A stretch of 64,000 nucleotides of DNA from Thermothielavioides terrestris NRRL 8126. Its lineage: Eukaryota; Ascomycota; Sordariomycetes; Sordariales; Chaetomiaceae. The notes below the pieces were generated by a model. That model was given only the letters and a program-made list of their open reading frames with translations, made no database searches and was not told the DNA's origin. The stretch covers positions 2,294,001 through 2,358,000 of the forward strand of contig NC_016462.1 of NCBI RefSeq assembly GCF_000226115.1, in the 5' to 3' direction. The position numbers and the translations under genes were made by a program. Positions 1 through 13,316 of the stretch are shown in pieces (positions within the stretch are counted from its first letter, which is position 1; every line of letters starts with the position of its first letter).

Positions 1-3000
1 TACGATGTTGCAAATCTTGCGGAACGATGCTGGCATGGCGGCCGCCGAGCCACAGATATTCTCGATAAACACCCTCGTCACGATCTGCAGATGCTCGGCG
101 TTGGTCTGCAGCTCCTCGGGCGAGCTGACCCTAGCGGGATCCAGCTCCAGACTCAGGTCCTTGGAAGTCATCATGAGCCTCTCGACAACGTTCTGCAGCG
201 TGTCTTTGAGGTAGTTGACGCCCTTCCACTTAGCATAGATGGACAGCATCTTGGTCGCAACGCAGGTTCTCCGGAGCAGCTCGGATTCGTTTTCTGCAAG
301 GGGCGTCAGCTGAGCGAGCGACAGTCACTCAAGTGGTCATGGGAAAGAAGTCGGCCCACCTGTCTCCTCAATCTCCTGCTTGATCAGCGCCTCGAGCAGC
401 ACAAAGATCAACCCCCTTGGTTCAAATATATTCAACAACGAAACCGTGAGCTCGTCAACCTCATGGCTGGGACAGACAGCGCTCATGGCCGCCGCCAAGC
501 TCGTATCGCTGGTCAGAAGCTGCCAAGGAGACACAAAACTGTGAGCATCCACCCATCCTGTTCCAAGCCACATATGATGCGTGCACAATGGATTGCTCAC
601 CTCCAACAACTCGTCATATTTCTCATTCACGGCCGCATCGCTCAGGTTATTGAACTCGGTGCCCTGGACCAGGATGTTATGCAACACCCTGACAAAGGCG
701 GTCCTGATGTCCGGGTTCTCGTGGTAGCCAATACTCAGCGAGTGCTTGAGGCCGACATCAATGTTGGCACTGAGCAAGTTCGACAGGATGGTGATGGCCA
801 GGTCCGCCGTCGACGCCTCCGACGCTGGGCCATAGCCGCCGCCAGCACCCCCGGCAGCAACGGACGCCGAAGTCATGCTGCCGCCAGTGCCGAAATGGTG
901 ATGGCCATGGTAACCGTGGTGATGAGGGAGGGACTCGCCCAGCCTGCCCAAGTCCGACCCACCAGAGTCCATGTTAAGCAGCGACAGGAAGCGATTGAAG
1001 TACTGGTGGAACATCTGAGACTTGAGCTCGCTCGTGCCGGCGTCGGTCTGGCCGTCACCAGGCTGGAGCGGCAGGCGGAACGTGAGGGTGGCGAGGGAGC
1101 GGAGACAGGCCCTGTCAAGGTCACGCTGGACACGGGCCATCTCGTCCTGGCGGGCGCCGCTGGCGGCATGGGCCGCTGCACCGTCGCTGCGCGGGGAGCG
1201 GGGACGGGCGATCCAGCTGAAGATGTACTCGAGCAGCTGGTTGCGGATGCGCACGTCATCGCGCAGGTTGAGCTGTTCCTTGCGCTTGGTGACGGCCTCG
1301 ACGAGCTGGCAGACTTTGATCTTGACTCGGAGGCTGCTGGGGCTGTCGGTCACACCGTCTAGAAACCTGGCGAAGTTGAGGCAGAGCCCGCCGAGGTGGA
1401 GGCTGGACGCGGCGCCGAGGTCGGAGGGAGTGTCGAGACGCTCCAGGAGGGCCTTGAGGAGGGACGAGGATTGCTCGGCGAAGATGATGTCGTTGTCTTG
1501 GCCCTTGAAGCTCGGCTCGAGAGCGCCCGTAAATAGCACGTCGAGCTCTGCCTCGAGCGCTTTGAATAGGGGCTGGAACAGCGACGGCGGCACCTCGGTG
1601 GACAGAACGTCTCTCATGGTCTCGCGGACTCGGACGTTTGCGCAGGCCAGCTGCTGGACGCTTAGCCGGAGATAGCGCGTGAGCAGCGGCTCCTCGTGGA
1701 TCCCCGACGACAGACGGTCGATCCACCTGAGCCCGCTGATCGCAGGCTCCTCCAGATTGACGGCCTGTTCGGCCGTGCAGATACCGCCCAGCGAGGCGAG
1801 GAAGCCCGAATAGTTGCGCCACTCGGCCACCGTCCTCTCCAAGATGCCGTCACCGTTCGTTTGAGAGATATCCTTGGAGAGATGGAGCCAGCGATCAAAG
1901 ACAAGCTCCCACGCGTCGAGGATTCCGGTGCTGGGATACTGCATGCGCCTCAAGAGCGCCCTGATTCTCTTCTGAAACGCCACAATGCCGGTGAACCGGA
2001 AGTCGCGCGAAGCTATCTCACCAAAGATCTCGCCGTTGCGGAGCAGAGTGAGCGACGACTTGGCCGTCGCGGGAGCGGTATCGATGAGGCGGCATTCGTC
2101 GAGGAAGGTGCTAATGCAGGATGTCACCATCTGGCAGGCCTCCATGTCTGCTGAGCAGAGAGACACGAGGAACAATGTCTCCAGCTTGGAAGAGGCAGCA
2201 GTCCGCTCGGGAATGTCGTCAGAAGTTTGGCCGAGTTCCTGGTGTATGTCAATAAGCCCATCACAGAAAATGCCAGCCCCGAATGACGCACCGGTATCGA
2301 GGTGAGGAGAAGCAACCTCGATTCCAAATAGCCATTGATAGACCTGAGCTCGTCAGCGGTACAGGGCAGTCTCGCCCGGTCGCAGATCGATATGAGGATG
2401 AGTGAGCTGCGCTCGTTATTAGCCCCTTTCCCATTGTTCAAACAGCTGACCTAGAGCCAAACATACGTAAGTCGCCAGAACCTCGTCTTAAACGCCTTCG
2501 ACCCCAACCCCTTGGACAGTCTCAGCGTTGTCAACAACTGCTCCTTCGCAAACAAGCGCTTCGCAACGCCGGTCGCCAGTCGCCTGACCGACTCGTTGGC
2601 AGCAACGATGCATGAGATGAGCGCCTCGAGATTTTCCTCGTAGAAGCGGTCGCGCTCGGTGCGGTCCGTGGGCGGGCCCTCGAAGAGCGTCATGGGCGAA
2701 GCGTCGAGGAAGTTGAGGATATTGCACACCATGTTAACCGAAGGGGCGCTCTCCACCGCCTTGCGCTGGGCAGTCTGCTCCTCGATGTATCCCTCGGCCA
2801 GGAGTTCAGACACAGTCTTTTTGCAGTTAGATGATTGCTCCGATATTCACGAAATGACCGCGAACAAGAGAAATTAAAATAAAAAACTTTACCTGCAACT
2901 GAGCCTGGACGAAAGCGCTCGCGGCCGTGAACAGGGGCTGATACCGGCTATTGCCGAGCCGCGCGAAATGGGCGCACCCCTGGATCACGGCAGTCTTGAA

Positions 3001-4569
3001 GCTATGCGGTGCTGAGGGAGAGAGGCAGGCCGTGGCGAGCGACTCGAGACAGTGCTCAAAGTTGAGGTGCGCCAGCGACACGAACGCCGCCGTCATGATG
3101 TCCTGCTCGTAGGCCAGGATCTCGGCGCCGGGCGCAAACCGCCGGAAGACGGCATCGCGCACCTCGTCCTGGACGTCCATCGCGTAGCTCACCAGGGCCG
3201 AGTCGCTCTCGCCGTCAAAGTGCCTCGCGACGCGCAGCAGCAGCACCAGGCAGTAGGCGGCCTGCTCGTTGCGGTTCCGCAGCGACTTCCGCAGCCCGTC
3301 CAGGAACTGCACCTTCTTGGCCATGCCGGCGGCTTTCGAGTCGCGCAGGTTGCTGGCCACCTCGAACACGTCCGGCTGCAGGAACAACAGCGTCATCTGC
3401 ATCGGATACAGCAGCTTGCGCCGGCCATTGTCGCCGATGGTGAGCGTCATGTCAAACAGCGTGTCGGGCGCATTCTCGCGGCGCTTGGGACTGTGCACCG
3501 AATGCAGCTGAACGAACTCGGTCGGATGGCGGTCGATCCAGGAGGTGATGAGCTGGGGCACGACGATGGCTATGGTGTTCTGGAAAGTCTTGCGGAAGTG
3601 CAGGAAGCTAGAGCAGAACTCCTGGATCACGAGGCTCAACTTTTGGCTGTCGACCCAGAAGAAGGAGACGGTGCGCATCATGACGAGCGCCGCGCGTTCC
3701 TCCTCGGCGGCGATGGCGGCCGCGGCCGCGTTCGGCGCGCCCTGGGCGGACACGGTGGTGCGGGCCGAGTACATGACATTGCGGAAGTAGTCGAAGGCAG
3801 CCGGCCAGGTAGACGCGGTCACGAACTCGACGATGAGCTTGACGTGTGCCTCGATGGCGGCCGCGTGGGCTTGGAGGAGGCTCCGAGTCTCGGGGGGCTC
3901 GCTGGACGACGAGGAGACCGGGGTCCGCGACGGCTCCTCCGGGGAAGAGGTCGTCGCATGTCTCGCGGACGCGTCGTCGAGTATGGTCTTGGCGGGCAGC
4001 ATGTATCCATCTGGAATGGGCTCAAACAGCACCTTGACGACCTCGAATATGCGGGCGAGCTGCACCTCGCTGAGCGCTTCGGGCGGGTAGAAGGCGGCTC
4101 GCCGTGAGGAGGACAACGGCGGGTCGGGCGCGGGAGAGGAAGCCGCCCCATCGCCGGGACCCTTCGGGCGGTGCCAATTGCTGGCGCAGCAGTCGGCGAT
4201 GAGCTCGAGGACGTAGAGCTCCGAGAGCAGCACGTGTGGCGGGTGCGAGAGCACGGATTTGTAGGGGCGTATGAGGTCCTCGAGAAGCGACAGGAGAGCG
4301 TCGAGGATGAGGCCGATGGAGGATGCGCTGATCTTGACGAGAGTGGCGCGCGTGATGGAGACGATGTCGTCCTGGGAGAGGTCCTGGGTCGGCGTGCCGG
4401 TGCGGTGGGGGAGCTGTCGGGCGAGCGAGAAGGCGTGCGTCGTCAGTCAGCCAGTCCATCACGAACAGAATAGCCAGCAGCAAAAACTGGCGACAATTGG
4501 CAAAACTGAACGTACTCTCGTAGTGAGCCTGTCCACCAGGCAGCCCACCAGGCCCGCGTCGCCCTTCAT
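1..4569 (-). CDS. ira1: Neurofibromin/Ira-type Ras GTPase-activating protein, 3' part beyond the window
   Basis: This is the N-terminal part of a neurofibromin/Ira-family Ras-GAP, which switches Ras off by stimulating GTP hydrolysis. Exons, in coding order: 4569-4516, 4413-2893, 2816-2467, 2406-2292, 2238-601, 519-360, 293 to the edge. All junctions keep frame. The start MKGDAGLVGCLVDRL resembles the conserved start of fungal homologues. The best diagnostic is the block EVDELTVSLLNIFEPRGL followed by FVLLEALIKQEIEET and ENESELLRRTCVATKM, which matches the entry into the Ras-GAP catalytic domain of human NF1. The last readable residues, ENICGSAAAMPASFRKICNI, lie inside that domain. The arginine-finger region, the Sec14/PH part and the stop are off the edge. 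The upstream neighbour, Rat1, is on the same strand 1.3 kb away. Family identity is firm; Ira1 versus Ira2 naming is not meaningful here. Confidence 0.93.
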
Positions 4570-5824
4570 TGCGCGTTTACGAGTGCAGGACTCGGCCTGC
4601 GCCTTCTCATGATTGGGTTCGGTATAATTTCCAGCTTATCTCTTTTCTCCTCCTCCGTGCTCGACCTCGGGCGTGGAATGTCTAGGTAGGCCGCACCGCG
4701 GATCTATTCAGGCTCGTCGGGTCTAACTAGAGACAAGATGCAACAACGGCAGACTGGTGCAGGCGCACCGAACGCCGGTCCTGCGGCAGCCGTTGGTGCG
4801 GGCGAGCAGACGCCGGGAAGGGAACGTGTGCGCGAGACGAAGACGAGGCGAGACGAGACGGACCGCGGAACGGCAAGCGGGACGGGGAGGTTTGTGGCTT
4901 TCCTCGCGCCGGGGCGCACTGCCGGACTGCGGAATGCGGCAAGCTCCCTAACCTTAAGGCGGGGGTGACATGCTGAGCACGCCAAACCAGAGCGGGGACC
5001 CCTACACCACACTACCTGGTAGTGTGCAACCTCGAAGCCCGCAGTGGGGGGCTCGGCGGGCCAGCGGGCTACCTAAGTGGGCCCCGTTGGGGGGCCGAGA
5101 GCCCACTAATAAAACCATGAATTCGAGGTGGGTGGCCCGCCGGCACGAAACCACCACAACGCCGCACACCGCCCGCCAGATTCCCTCCGTCCCTGGCGGT
5201 TCCTGCATCAAGCTATTTGTACACGACCTAGTGTACACTATTATGCCACAGACACAACGAGAGTCTTAGCTCCTCGAACCGAGTCCTCCGTCTGAGCATT
5301 GGGTTGTGCATGTCAAATTGCGGCACCCAAAAGGAAATTGAAAATGCTTGCTAGCGGCCACTGTCACCGTGATGTAGAACGTTACCCTTCTCAGAAAGAT
5401 CTCGGCTTCGACGGACTTGGATCTTCTATGTACAGTGGGACTTGGAGCAACCGTTGGTTTGTGCGGGCTGCATCTCGCGTTATCAATGCATGCGCGGGGC
5501 CCAATGCCGCGATGCAACCTCCACCGAGCGGGTGGTGGTGCTGTCTGTGGTCTGTGTTCCCATGCGGAGTCCATCTACCACACAACGGGCATCGGAGAGG
5601 ATTGGGTGACGGTCAAACCCCGACGGGGCATCCGGCAATGTTTTCTTGTTGACTTGGGTATTTCGTGATCTGTTTTCCTGCGCATCACTCCCAAAAGACC
5701 AACATGCGCTGCGACCCTTCCCACCCTAACCACCTATACATATATACACACAACAGAATGCGTCCCTGCGTTCCAAGTCCCACCCTAGCGTTCTCCTGGC
5801 ACGATGTGACTGCCAATCAATATC
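4570..5824. other. Intergenic, Ras-GAP promoter side and Rat1 3' side
   Basis: No convincing gene is present. The stretch is GC-rich next to the Ras-GAP start and includes a short inverted motif near 5004-5024 (CTACCTGGTAG-like) and one copy of a recurring 12-bp palindrome at 5229-5240. The short open frames here have no recognisable protein features. Confidence 0.6.
5229..5240. repeat. Palindrome TAGTGTACACTA, copy 1
   Basis: A perfect 12-bp palindrome, one of four identical copies in the window, all intergenic. The others are at 43207, 44986 and 51348. Confidence 0.8.
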
Positions 5825-8800
5825 TCAATATCCCCGTGAGTCGCGATAGTTCCTGCCCCGGCCGTCGCCGCCGTATCTGTTATCGTACCGCCGATCCTGA
5901 TGAGGCGCTGGCGGCCGGTACTGCTGGCCCTGATAGCCTTGGTAGCCCCCTTGGTAACCGCCATGCGCCGGCGGTCCGGGAGCGTAGTGATCATTCCGAT
6001 ATCCTTGGCCATATCCCAGATGGCCATAGCCCTGGCCGTAGCTGCCACCGGGAAGGTGAACCGGAGGCGGCGGCGGCGGCACTCCCACGCCGAAGCCGGG
6101 ATACCCGGGCGGTGGGGGCTGCCACGACGGCGGAGGGGCGTAGCGCTGCTGATGACTGCCGCCGGCGTACCCGCCACCGTATCCATCGCCGTAACCGGTC
6201 CCGTAGCCGTTTCCGTAGCCGTTTCCGTAGCCGCGGTCAGACTGCTGGTAGCCACCGCGATCGCGACTGCCTTGGCTCCGTGGAGGTCCGCCTGCGTAGT
6301 TGATCCTGTCCCCGCCACGCCCACCGTCGTTGTAGTTGTTTTTCAACGGCACGCCGCCGTAGCTTCTTCCCGACCGCTGCCCTTTACTCTTGATCATCTC
6401 AATGTCGCTCCTGTCCAAAGCGGGCGGGGGCAGTTTTACCCCGCGGAGGAGCATCGACTTGTGCGTGTGAGAACTGCTGCTCGGCATGTAATAGTGTACA
6501 CTGTTCGTTTTCACTGTTAGCAAGAGGTTTCTCTCGCTGCCAAGACCGCCCATGTTGGCGAAGGACAACATACCTGAGCGACCGGTCGTAGTCGACGTCC
6601 GGCATAGTATTCCTTTCCAGCGGGTACACCAGCGAACCGTGGGGCACGTAGCCCTCGATCTTTTCGACCTTGCCGGCAAGACCACCACTCTTCTTGGGAT
6701 TCAGTTTGAACTTGGGCACGCCCTGCTTCTTGGAGTAGAACTGAGATGTGATGTCCTCATACAGACTTGTATGAGCATCCGAGATCAGAAGGACATCCTT
6801 TCCCGGCGTGTTGCGCAGTTGGTCTTCGGCGCTCAGAAGGTGTGCCCTGGTTTCCATGGCGGCCAACAATCGCGGCATCTCGATGAAGGGTAGTAGAGCA
6901 ACGCCCTGCCAGGCCATCTTCTTACCGTTCAGATCAATCTCGAACTCCTCGGGGTAGAAGTCGAGGATCGGACTGTCTTTATCGGTCATCAAGTCATGGA
7001 AGACCTCGGGGATGGCATGGCGGGAAGCAGCCGGGAGCACGCTCATGAGCTGCTCGAACGGGCGCGATATCCGGCCCTTCTCAAAGCTGATCTTCATCTT
7101 GCCGATGTCCACGAAATCCGCCGCGAATGGGGCGTAGTGATACGGGTAGAACCACTCCCACGAGGGGCAGCCCTGGAAGTAGTACATCAGCACCCAAGCG
7201 AGACCCTCGGTATACGCCCGGGCAACCTTGTGCCGGAAAGCGATGTCTTTCGGGTCCACTTTGAACTTCTGCTCGTAGTACCGGTCGGCATAGCCCTCTT
7301 CCCAGAGCCTGACCGTGTCGACTGGGCCTTCCTCGTCCGAGCCGGCAGCAGCCTCGGCATCGGAAGAGGCATCGGGTGTATCCTTTCCGTCCTCCTCGAG
7401 GAGTTCCGCCTTCCGTTTTCCGAGGGCCGAAGGCGGAGATTTGGGCGCCTTGCCATCCCCATCTTCCTTCTTGGGCCCGTCGCCGCCGCCGCCGCCGCCG
7501 TCAGCCTTTGCTTGGGCCTGCGACATCAGGCCTTGAATCTGGCTCTTGAGCACACTGGCAGCACTCTTGTTGGCCACGTTCGCCTGTTCAAGCGCGCGGC
7601 GGTTCATCACCATGTCGTGGGTGATGAGGGACACCGGCTTGTGAATGCTTGTGACGGGGAACAGGTTCATCCCCGCGGGCGGCCCATTGGCTTCGGGGGC
7701 CCGATTCCGACCCCGGCCGCTGAGCGGTGAGTCCTGGGCCCCGCCTCTGCCATTACCTTGCTGGTTGTTGAGCTTGCGTCTCTTGATGCTGGCCTCGCGC
7801 CGATCCTCAGTCTCCTTCCGCCTCCTGAAGATTGCATCCTCCTGCTTGGCGAGGCCGGCGAGGATGTACTGGGCGCGCTCGAGGTCGACATGTCCGTCTT
7901 TGGTTACGTATCCACCCATGACGGGTAGGTTGTCTTTCCAGATGGCCGTGAGCGTATCGATGCCATTCTCCCTGATGTCGAGAGCAGGCAAGTGAGGCAG
8001 GAAGTCATTTCCGACGAAGAAGCACATGAAGACCCAATCGTCGATGGCGCGCTCGAGATCCCAGCGGAAGGGGAGATTGGGCACGCTCAGCTCAACGGCA
8101 AGATACTCACGCAGGATGGACACATGGAGCCAGATGAACGGTTTCAAGGGCAGGGCCTTGTCCTTCTCGTCAAACTCGCCGTCCTTCTGCTTCGCCTCAC
8201 CTTTGCAGTTCCTCTCGTCGTGGCCTTTCTGGCCGCAGAGCTTGCACATCCTGGCCTTTGCCTCCTGGAAGAAGACATCCTCACGGAGGACACGGAAATG
8301 TGGCTCGTGGGTGGCAAGGCCAAGCATGATGAGGTCTGCGTCCAGGCCGTAGATGACATGACGAGTGTTGGGGTCGTGCTCGGGCGAGTTGCGCTGCGAG
8401 CGGACAAATTCCATGATCTTGTGCTCACCCTCGCCGGGGACGGTGGCATCAGAGATAATGACCTTCAACTTGGCCCACGCGGGGTCTGTGTTGAGCTTGT
8501 ACGCGCACCAGTACCGCAGACTCGCGGCCAGGATGTCCATGAACGGCGTGCCTGGAGTGATGGAGTTGGAGTCAAACGCCTTTTTGACAACGGTCTCAAC
8601 CGGCTCCTCCTTAGCATTGCTGCCATTTTCCTTTCTGAGCATTTTGAGAAGCTGCTGCCTGTCCTGTTCCTTTTCCTTGGCTTCCTGAGCGGCGCGGAAT
8701 CGACGAGAGCGCTGCTGGTTCATCTTGGCCCGGGGCGCAACGCCATCTGCCGCGTGTTAGTACCGGCGTGGCGCCAAAGCAGAGGGAGAGCGGGGGTTCA

Positions 8801-9116
8801 GCTTACCGACAGCAATCATGAGCAACTTCCTCGGTCGGACCATGTTGACAACGCGGTCGGTGTACTTGAAGATCTCGATCATCATCTCCTCCTCATCCTT
8901 GGGCGCCGGCTTGTCCTCGGGGTGGGAGCAGGGATGGACGATGCCGTTCATATCCAGGTAGAGATTGTCGAACTCCTCGCCATTTGGATTGGGCTGGGTC
9001 GCGTCGACGGGCACGACCGTGCCATCTTCCAAGACGACGGGCTTGTCCTCGATGACTGGAGATATGATCTTGGGATACTTGGCGGAGAGCCACCTGAAGG
9101 CAGCCGGAATACCCAT
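5825..9116 (-). CDS. rat1: 5'-3' exoribonuclease Rat1 (XRN2)
   Basis: Nuclear 5'-3' exonuclease that trims rRNA and snoRNA precursors and drives torpedo termination of RNA polymerase II. Exons 9116-8807, 8746-6574 and 6500-5825 give 1052 residues, a normal fungal length. The protein opens [17 protein letters not shown], the XRN start. Further landmarks are [16 protein letters not shown] near residue 52, EGEHKIM near 209 and [12 protein letters not shown] near 236, which carry acidic metal-binding residues of the XRN_N domain. A CCHC zinc knuckle ([14 protein letters not shown]) sits near 271-284, as in fungal Rat1, and NDFLPHLP follows. The middle has a basic/acidic linker with poly-Gly around 7485-7500. 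The C-terminus is a Gly/Tyr-rich low-complexity tail ([18 protein letters not shown]). The last intron donor after DRSL restores the conserved VHYYMPS segment. Confidence 0.97.
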
Positions 9117-10248
9117 CGTGAGGGCGTCGCAGCAGGATCCAGCGGCAGAAAATCAGTCGGTCGTGGCGAACGGAGTGGGCAGCCGGAGGCAGTCGTAACT
9201 AGCCGGGCGGTGATATATCGCACGGATCGGCGCCTCGGAAATGTATTCGACAAAAAAGCGGCCTTATGTTCGTGCACATGGGACCATCCGGTGCGAGGCC
9301 CTCGGAGTATCCGTCGCGAGTCTGGGGATATTGCCAGCAAGGCAGGTGAAAGGGCGGGAACAAAGACCAAGACCAATTAAGCTTGGTTTCGCTCGAAGCG
9401 ACTTTTTGGACAAGGAGATACCCGCTCTTTGCTCCGGGTTCAATAAGGAGGGGAAAAAAGAAAGTAAAGGAAATCTGCTAGAGATGGCGAAAGCGGCGGA
9501 ACCGATGCGCGATTGAGGGTTGCGCGTTCCTGGCGGCGGAGTGGTTGGGAGGCGAGGATTTGGCTCGGCGAAGAAAATCAGCGAGACGCAAATGGAAAGT
9601 GGACCCTGGCTTGCCTGCGATCACGGGAAGCACCGTACGAAATAATACGATAATGTTCGTATGTACTCCGTACGGAATATTTTACAGCCACAGCACCGCA
9701 ATGCCCAGACAAGGCGGTGCATTGCGGCTGCGCACGTAAGAGAGTAACAGCGGGCCCGAGCTTCCATCTGCCAGTTCCAGTCTCGAGTCCTGCAGCACCC
9801 CATCGAGTTGAGTTGACCAACGCTGCGTGTAAGGTATGTGCACAAGTGCCCTGTGCTCCGTTCGGAGTATTCCGTAAGTCGGTAACCTTACCTTATGAGT
9901 GTACCGTGTTCCATTGGTGCAGGGGGATTCCGCCCAGCTGTCCACACCAAGCCCTGGGCCCTCAACGCTGCGCCAACTTGAGATACTAAGCTCGTGATCG
10001 CCAGAACCGGGAGAACTGGGCCATTGGCAACCAGCGGGTTAGTGTTACGCGTTCTCTGCGTACTGTTGCTGACGGGCGGGCTGCGACCTACGACTGGAGT
10101 TTGTGCGAGCCCACGGTCGATCGATAAGACGGAGACGCCCCAGGAATCGAAGACACCAAGTCTATCGCGAACCTTCCAACAAGAGTCGATGTCCCTCCAT
10201 GGCAGGTAACCGCCCGCGAATTTCCCCTCGTCGACCCCCACCGACGCC
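9117..10248. promoter_or_regulatory. Divergent intergenic region between rat1 and uso1
   Basis: This 1.1-kb spacer holds the 5' regions of the two divergent genes. I see no gene. Two short palindromic motifs built on TCCGTACGGA occur: a perfect one at 9667-9676 and a CTCCG/CGGAG pair at 9856-9867. No TATA box position could be fixed. Confidence 0.55.
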
Positions 10249-13200
10249 ATGTCCCTGTTCTCGACCGTCACGACCGCGCCGGCCAAGCAGTCGGTGAGCG
10301 AGACCATCCCAGTGCTCAGCGGCCGCCTCAGCACCGCGACGCTGCTCGAGGACCGCCGCGCCGCCATCCTCGGCCTGCGCAGCTTCGCGAAGCAGTATCC
10401 CGCCTCGGTAGCCTCGGGCGCCCTGCGCAGCCTGATCGGCAGCCTGAGCCGCGATGGCGAAGACGTAGACACGGTCAAGGTCGCGCTGGAGACGTTGCTG
10501 ATGCTCTTCAGCCCCGACCCAGACAGCCCCGAGGCGTCGGAGGAGATTGCGCTGTGGGTGGCCGACGAGTTCACACAACGGCACGAGAACATTGCGCTGC
10601 TGTTGGGTTTCTTGGCCAAGGACAGGACCGACTTCTACTCGCGGCTCTACTCGCTGCAGCTGCTGTCGGCCATTCTGTCTGCGCGCACCGAGAGGGCCGA
10701 GGAATGTATCGTCAATACAAGCGACGGCATTTCCCGCCTCGTCGCCGTTCTCGAGGATCCGAGGGAGGCCATCCGCGACGAGGCCATCGGTCTGCTCACG
10801 GACCTCACCCCGACCTCCAACGTGATCCAGAACTTAGTCACTCTAGAAAAGGGGTTTGCGCCCATATTTGAGATCATCGCCGCCGAAGGCGGTCTTGCCG
10901 GTGGCGCGAGGGTGGTGGAAGACTGTCTGATCCTGCTGGCCAACCTGCTGCGGCTCAATCCCTTGAACCAGACCATGTTCAGGGACATGGGCTTCGTTGC
11001 AGAGATCAGTCGGCTCCTGCGGGATGCTTACAAGGAGAGTAAGGATGGACAGGAGCTCGCGCAGTGGGTGGAGGTCCAGCGCAACAGGAATGTGTACGCC
11101 ATGCTCGCCGTCATACGGCTATTCCTTGTTCCCGGGGCGACGGGGACGCCGTTGAACCAGGAGGCGTTCCTTGGTGACCTATCATCGGGCGGGCGCGGCC
11201 GTGTACGTGGTGGACCGGTCTTAGAAAACACGCTCCAGATCGCTTTCTCACACGTCGCCGAGCTGCCGATCAAAGCTGAAGCACTTCTCGCATGCGCAGA
11301 CATGATTAGGGGCAACGAGAAGGTGCAGGCCATGTTCGCCGGTCTACAGGTGCCGTCGCCGCTCGGCGAGCCGGCTGCCAACGGACAGAGCGGCCAGAAG
11401 AATGGCATCCCGAGGGTTTATGTTATTGACGGACTGTTGGATCTCGTCTTGGCGGTGAGCTCGCTGCCGGCCTTCGACCTGCGGATGGCCGGCTGTGCCT
11501 GTCTAAAAGCGTACTTCTTCAAGCACGCCGAGATCCGTATGCACTTTCTCGACCACGCTGTCCGGACGCACAAGGCGCATGCCGATGAGCTCACCAACGT
11601 GCTCACCATCCTCCTCCAGCCGCGCCCGGACGCGGTTGCGGCAGATCCTTACAGGTACTGGTTTGCCGCGGTGCTCATGCTCCACCTCCTGCACGACAAC
11701 CCCGAGACAAAGGCGAAGGCCATGAGCGTCACAGAAGGCGATGAAGCCAGCGGCGAGGAAGTCGTCACCTGCATACAGACCATGACGGCGCACCTCCTAA
11801 GCAGCGTCGCCAAGTCGGACGACCCGCGCATCAGCATCGGCTACCTGATGCTGCTGTTGTGCTGGTTATTCGAGGATCTCGACGCCGTAAACGATTTCCT
11901 CGGGGAGTTCACGAACCTCCAAGGGCTGATCCAAGCCGCGATAGAAAACCCCAACGGAGACGTCATGGTACAGGGTCTCAGCGCGATGCTGGCTGGTGTC
12001 GTATACGAGTTCTCCACCAAGGACTCCCCGGTCCCGCGGGCGAAGGTTCGGGAGATGATCATGACGCGCATGGGCCGCGACCGCTACGTCGACAAGCTGT
12101 CCAGGCTACGGTCGCACCCGCTCATGAGAGACCACGAGGTCCTGCCGCAAAAGCTGGATGGCGCGGCAGACCTGAGGCTGCCCGACGTCTACTTCGACGA
12201 CACCTTCGTCGAGTTCTTCAAAGACAAGTACAGCCGCATCCTGCGCGCCATCGACCGCGACCCGGACCTGGAAACCTCGGTCGTCACCAACGGCGCGGAA
12301 AAGGGCGTCTCGCGCGAGCTCGTCGACTCGCTGCGCGCCGAAGTCGCCGAGAAATCCCGCGCCGTCCAAGAAGCCCAGGCGCAGACCGCCTCGCTCACCG
12401 AGCAGCTCGCGCAGGAACAAGCCGCGCACCGGCGCACCAAAGAGCTCATCTCGGCCGACCTCGCCCGCGCCAACGACTCCGCGGCCGCCCTCCGCGCGCA
12501 GCTCGCCGCGCGGGACGCCGCGCTGCAGGCCGCCGAGGCGCGCGCCCTCGCGCTCACGCGGCAGCTGACGCAGGAGCAGCAGGAGCACCAGCGGGCGCGG
12601 GCGGAGGCGGCGCGGCAGCAGGCGGCCGCGGAGGCGCAGCAGCGGGCGCACGCGCAGGAGGTGGCGGCGCAGCAGGCGCGGCAGCGGGCGCGCGAGGAGG
12701 AGCTGCAGCGGGCGGCGGAGGGGGCGCGGCGGGCGGCCGAGCAGGAGGCGGAGCGGGCGCGGCGGCGCGCCGAGGCCGAGCGGGCCGACCTGCGCGCCAC
12801 CATCAGCAGGCTGGAGGTGGACCTGATGAAGGCGAACAAGGCGCGCGCCGGGGCCGAGGCGCGGGTCGCGGAGCTCGAGGGCGAGGCGCGGCTCCAGGGG
12901 GAGAAGGGCGAGCAGGTCGGCAGGCTGCTGAGAGCGCGGGAGGAGGAGGCCAGGACGGCCGCGGAGCGGGCGACGGTTCTGGAGGGCGAGCTTGCCGAGG
13001 CGAGGGAGGCCAGGGAGAGGTTGGAGCGGGAGGTGGAGCGGGCCGTCGCCCGGGCGGAGGAGAAGGAGGAGGAGAGGAAGGCTGTGCAGGGCGAGCTGGA
13101 TGATATGTTGATGGTGTTTGGGGACTTGGAGGAGAAGGTGACCAAGTACAAGGTGAGTGGTTGCCTCCAGGTGGTGGCGGCGGGGCTGTTCGCTGGTTCC

Positions 13201-13315
13201 TGGGACTGACTATTTTTGCTTGCAGGAACGACTCAAGGCGTTGGGTCAGGAGGTGTCTGATGGGGAAGACGAGGATGAGGACGGTGAGGATGAGGCGGAC
13301 GAGGAGGAAAAGTAA
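10249..13315 (+). CDS. uso1: General vesicular transport factor Uso1/p115
   Basis: Golgi membrane tether that captures COPII vesicles and works with Rab1/Ypt1 and SNAREs. Exons 10249-13152 and 13226-13315 give 997 residues. About the first 640 residues form the armadillo-like globular head (for example LLGFLAKDRTDFYSRLYSLQ and VEDCLILLANLLRLN, typical of the Uso1/p115 head). From about residue 690 to 965 the protein is a long Ala/Arg/Glu/Gln coiled coil, encoded by very GC-rich DNA. The second exon encodes a short acidic tail (DGEDEDEDGEDEADEEEK), the usual p115 end. It is shorter than yeast Uso1, whose coiled coil is much longer, but normal for filamentous fungi. A 21-base G run begins two bases after the stop. 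Confidence 0.96.
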
Positions 13316-13316
13316 A

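Noticed and set aside
91..1362. Long plus-strand open frame (423 codons) opposite the Ras-GAP gene
   Set aside because: It is a shadow of the GC-rich coding strand; the minus strand encodes conserved neurofibromin sequence with intron logic.
3052..4107. 351-codon plus-strand frame opposite Ras-GAP exon 2
   Set aside because: Biased His/Arg/Glu/Leu composition and no domain; antisense to a firmly identified exon.
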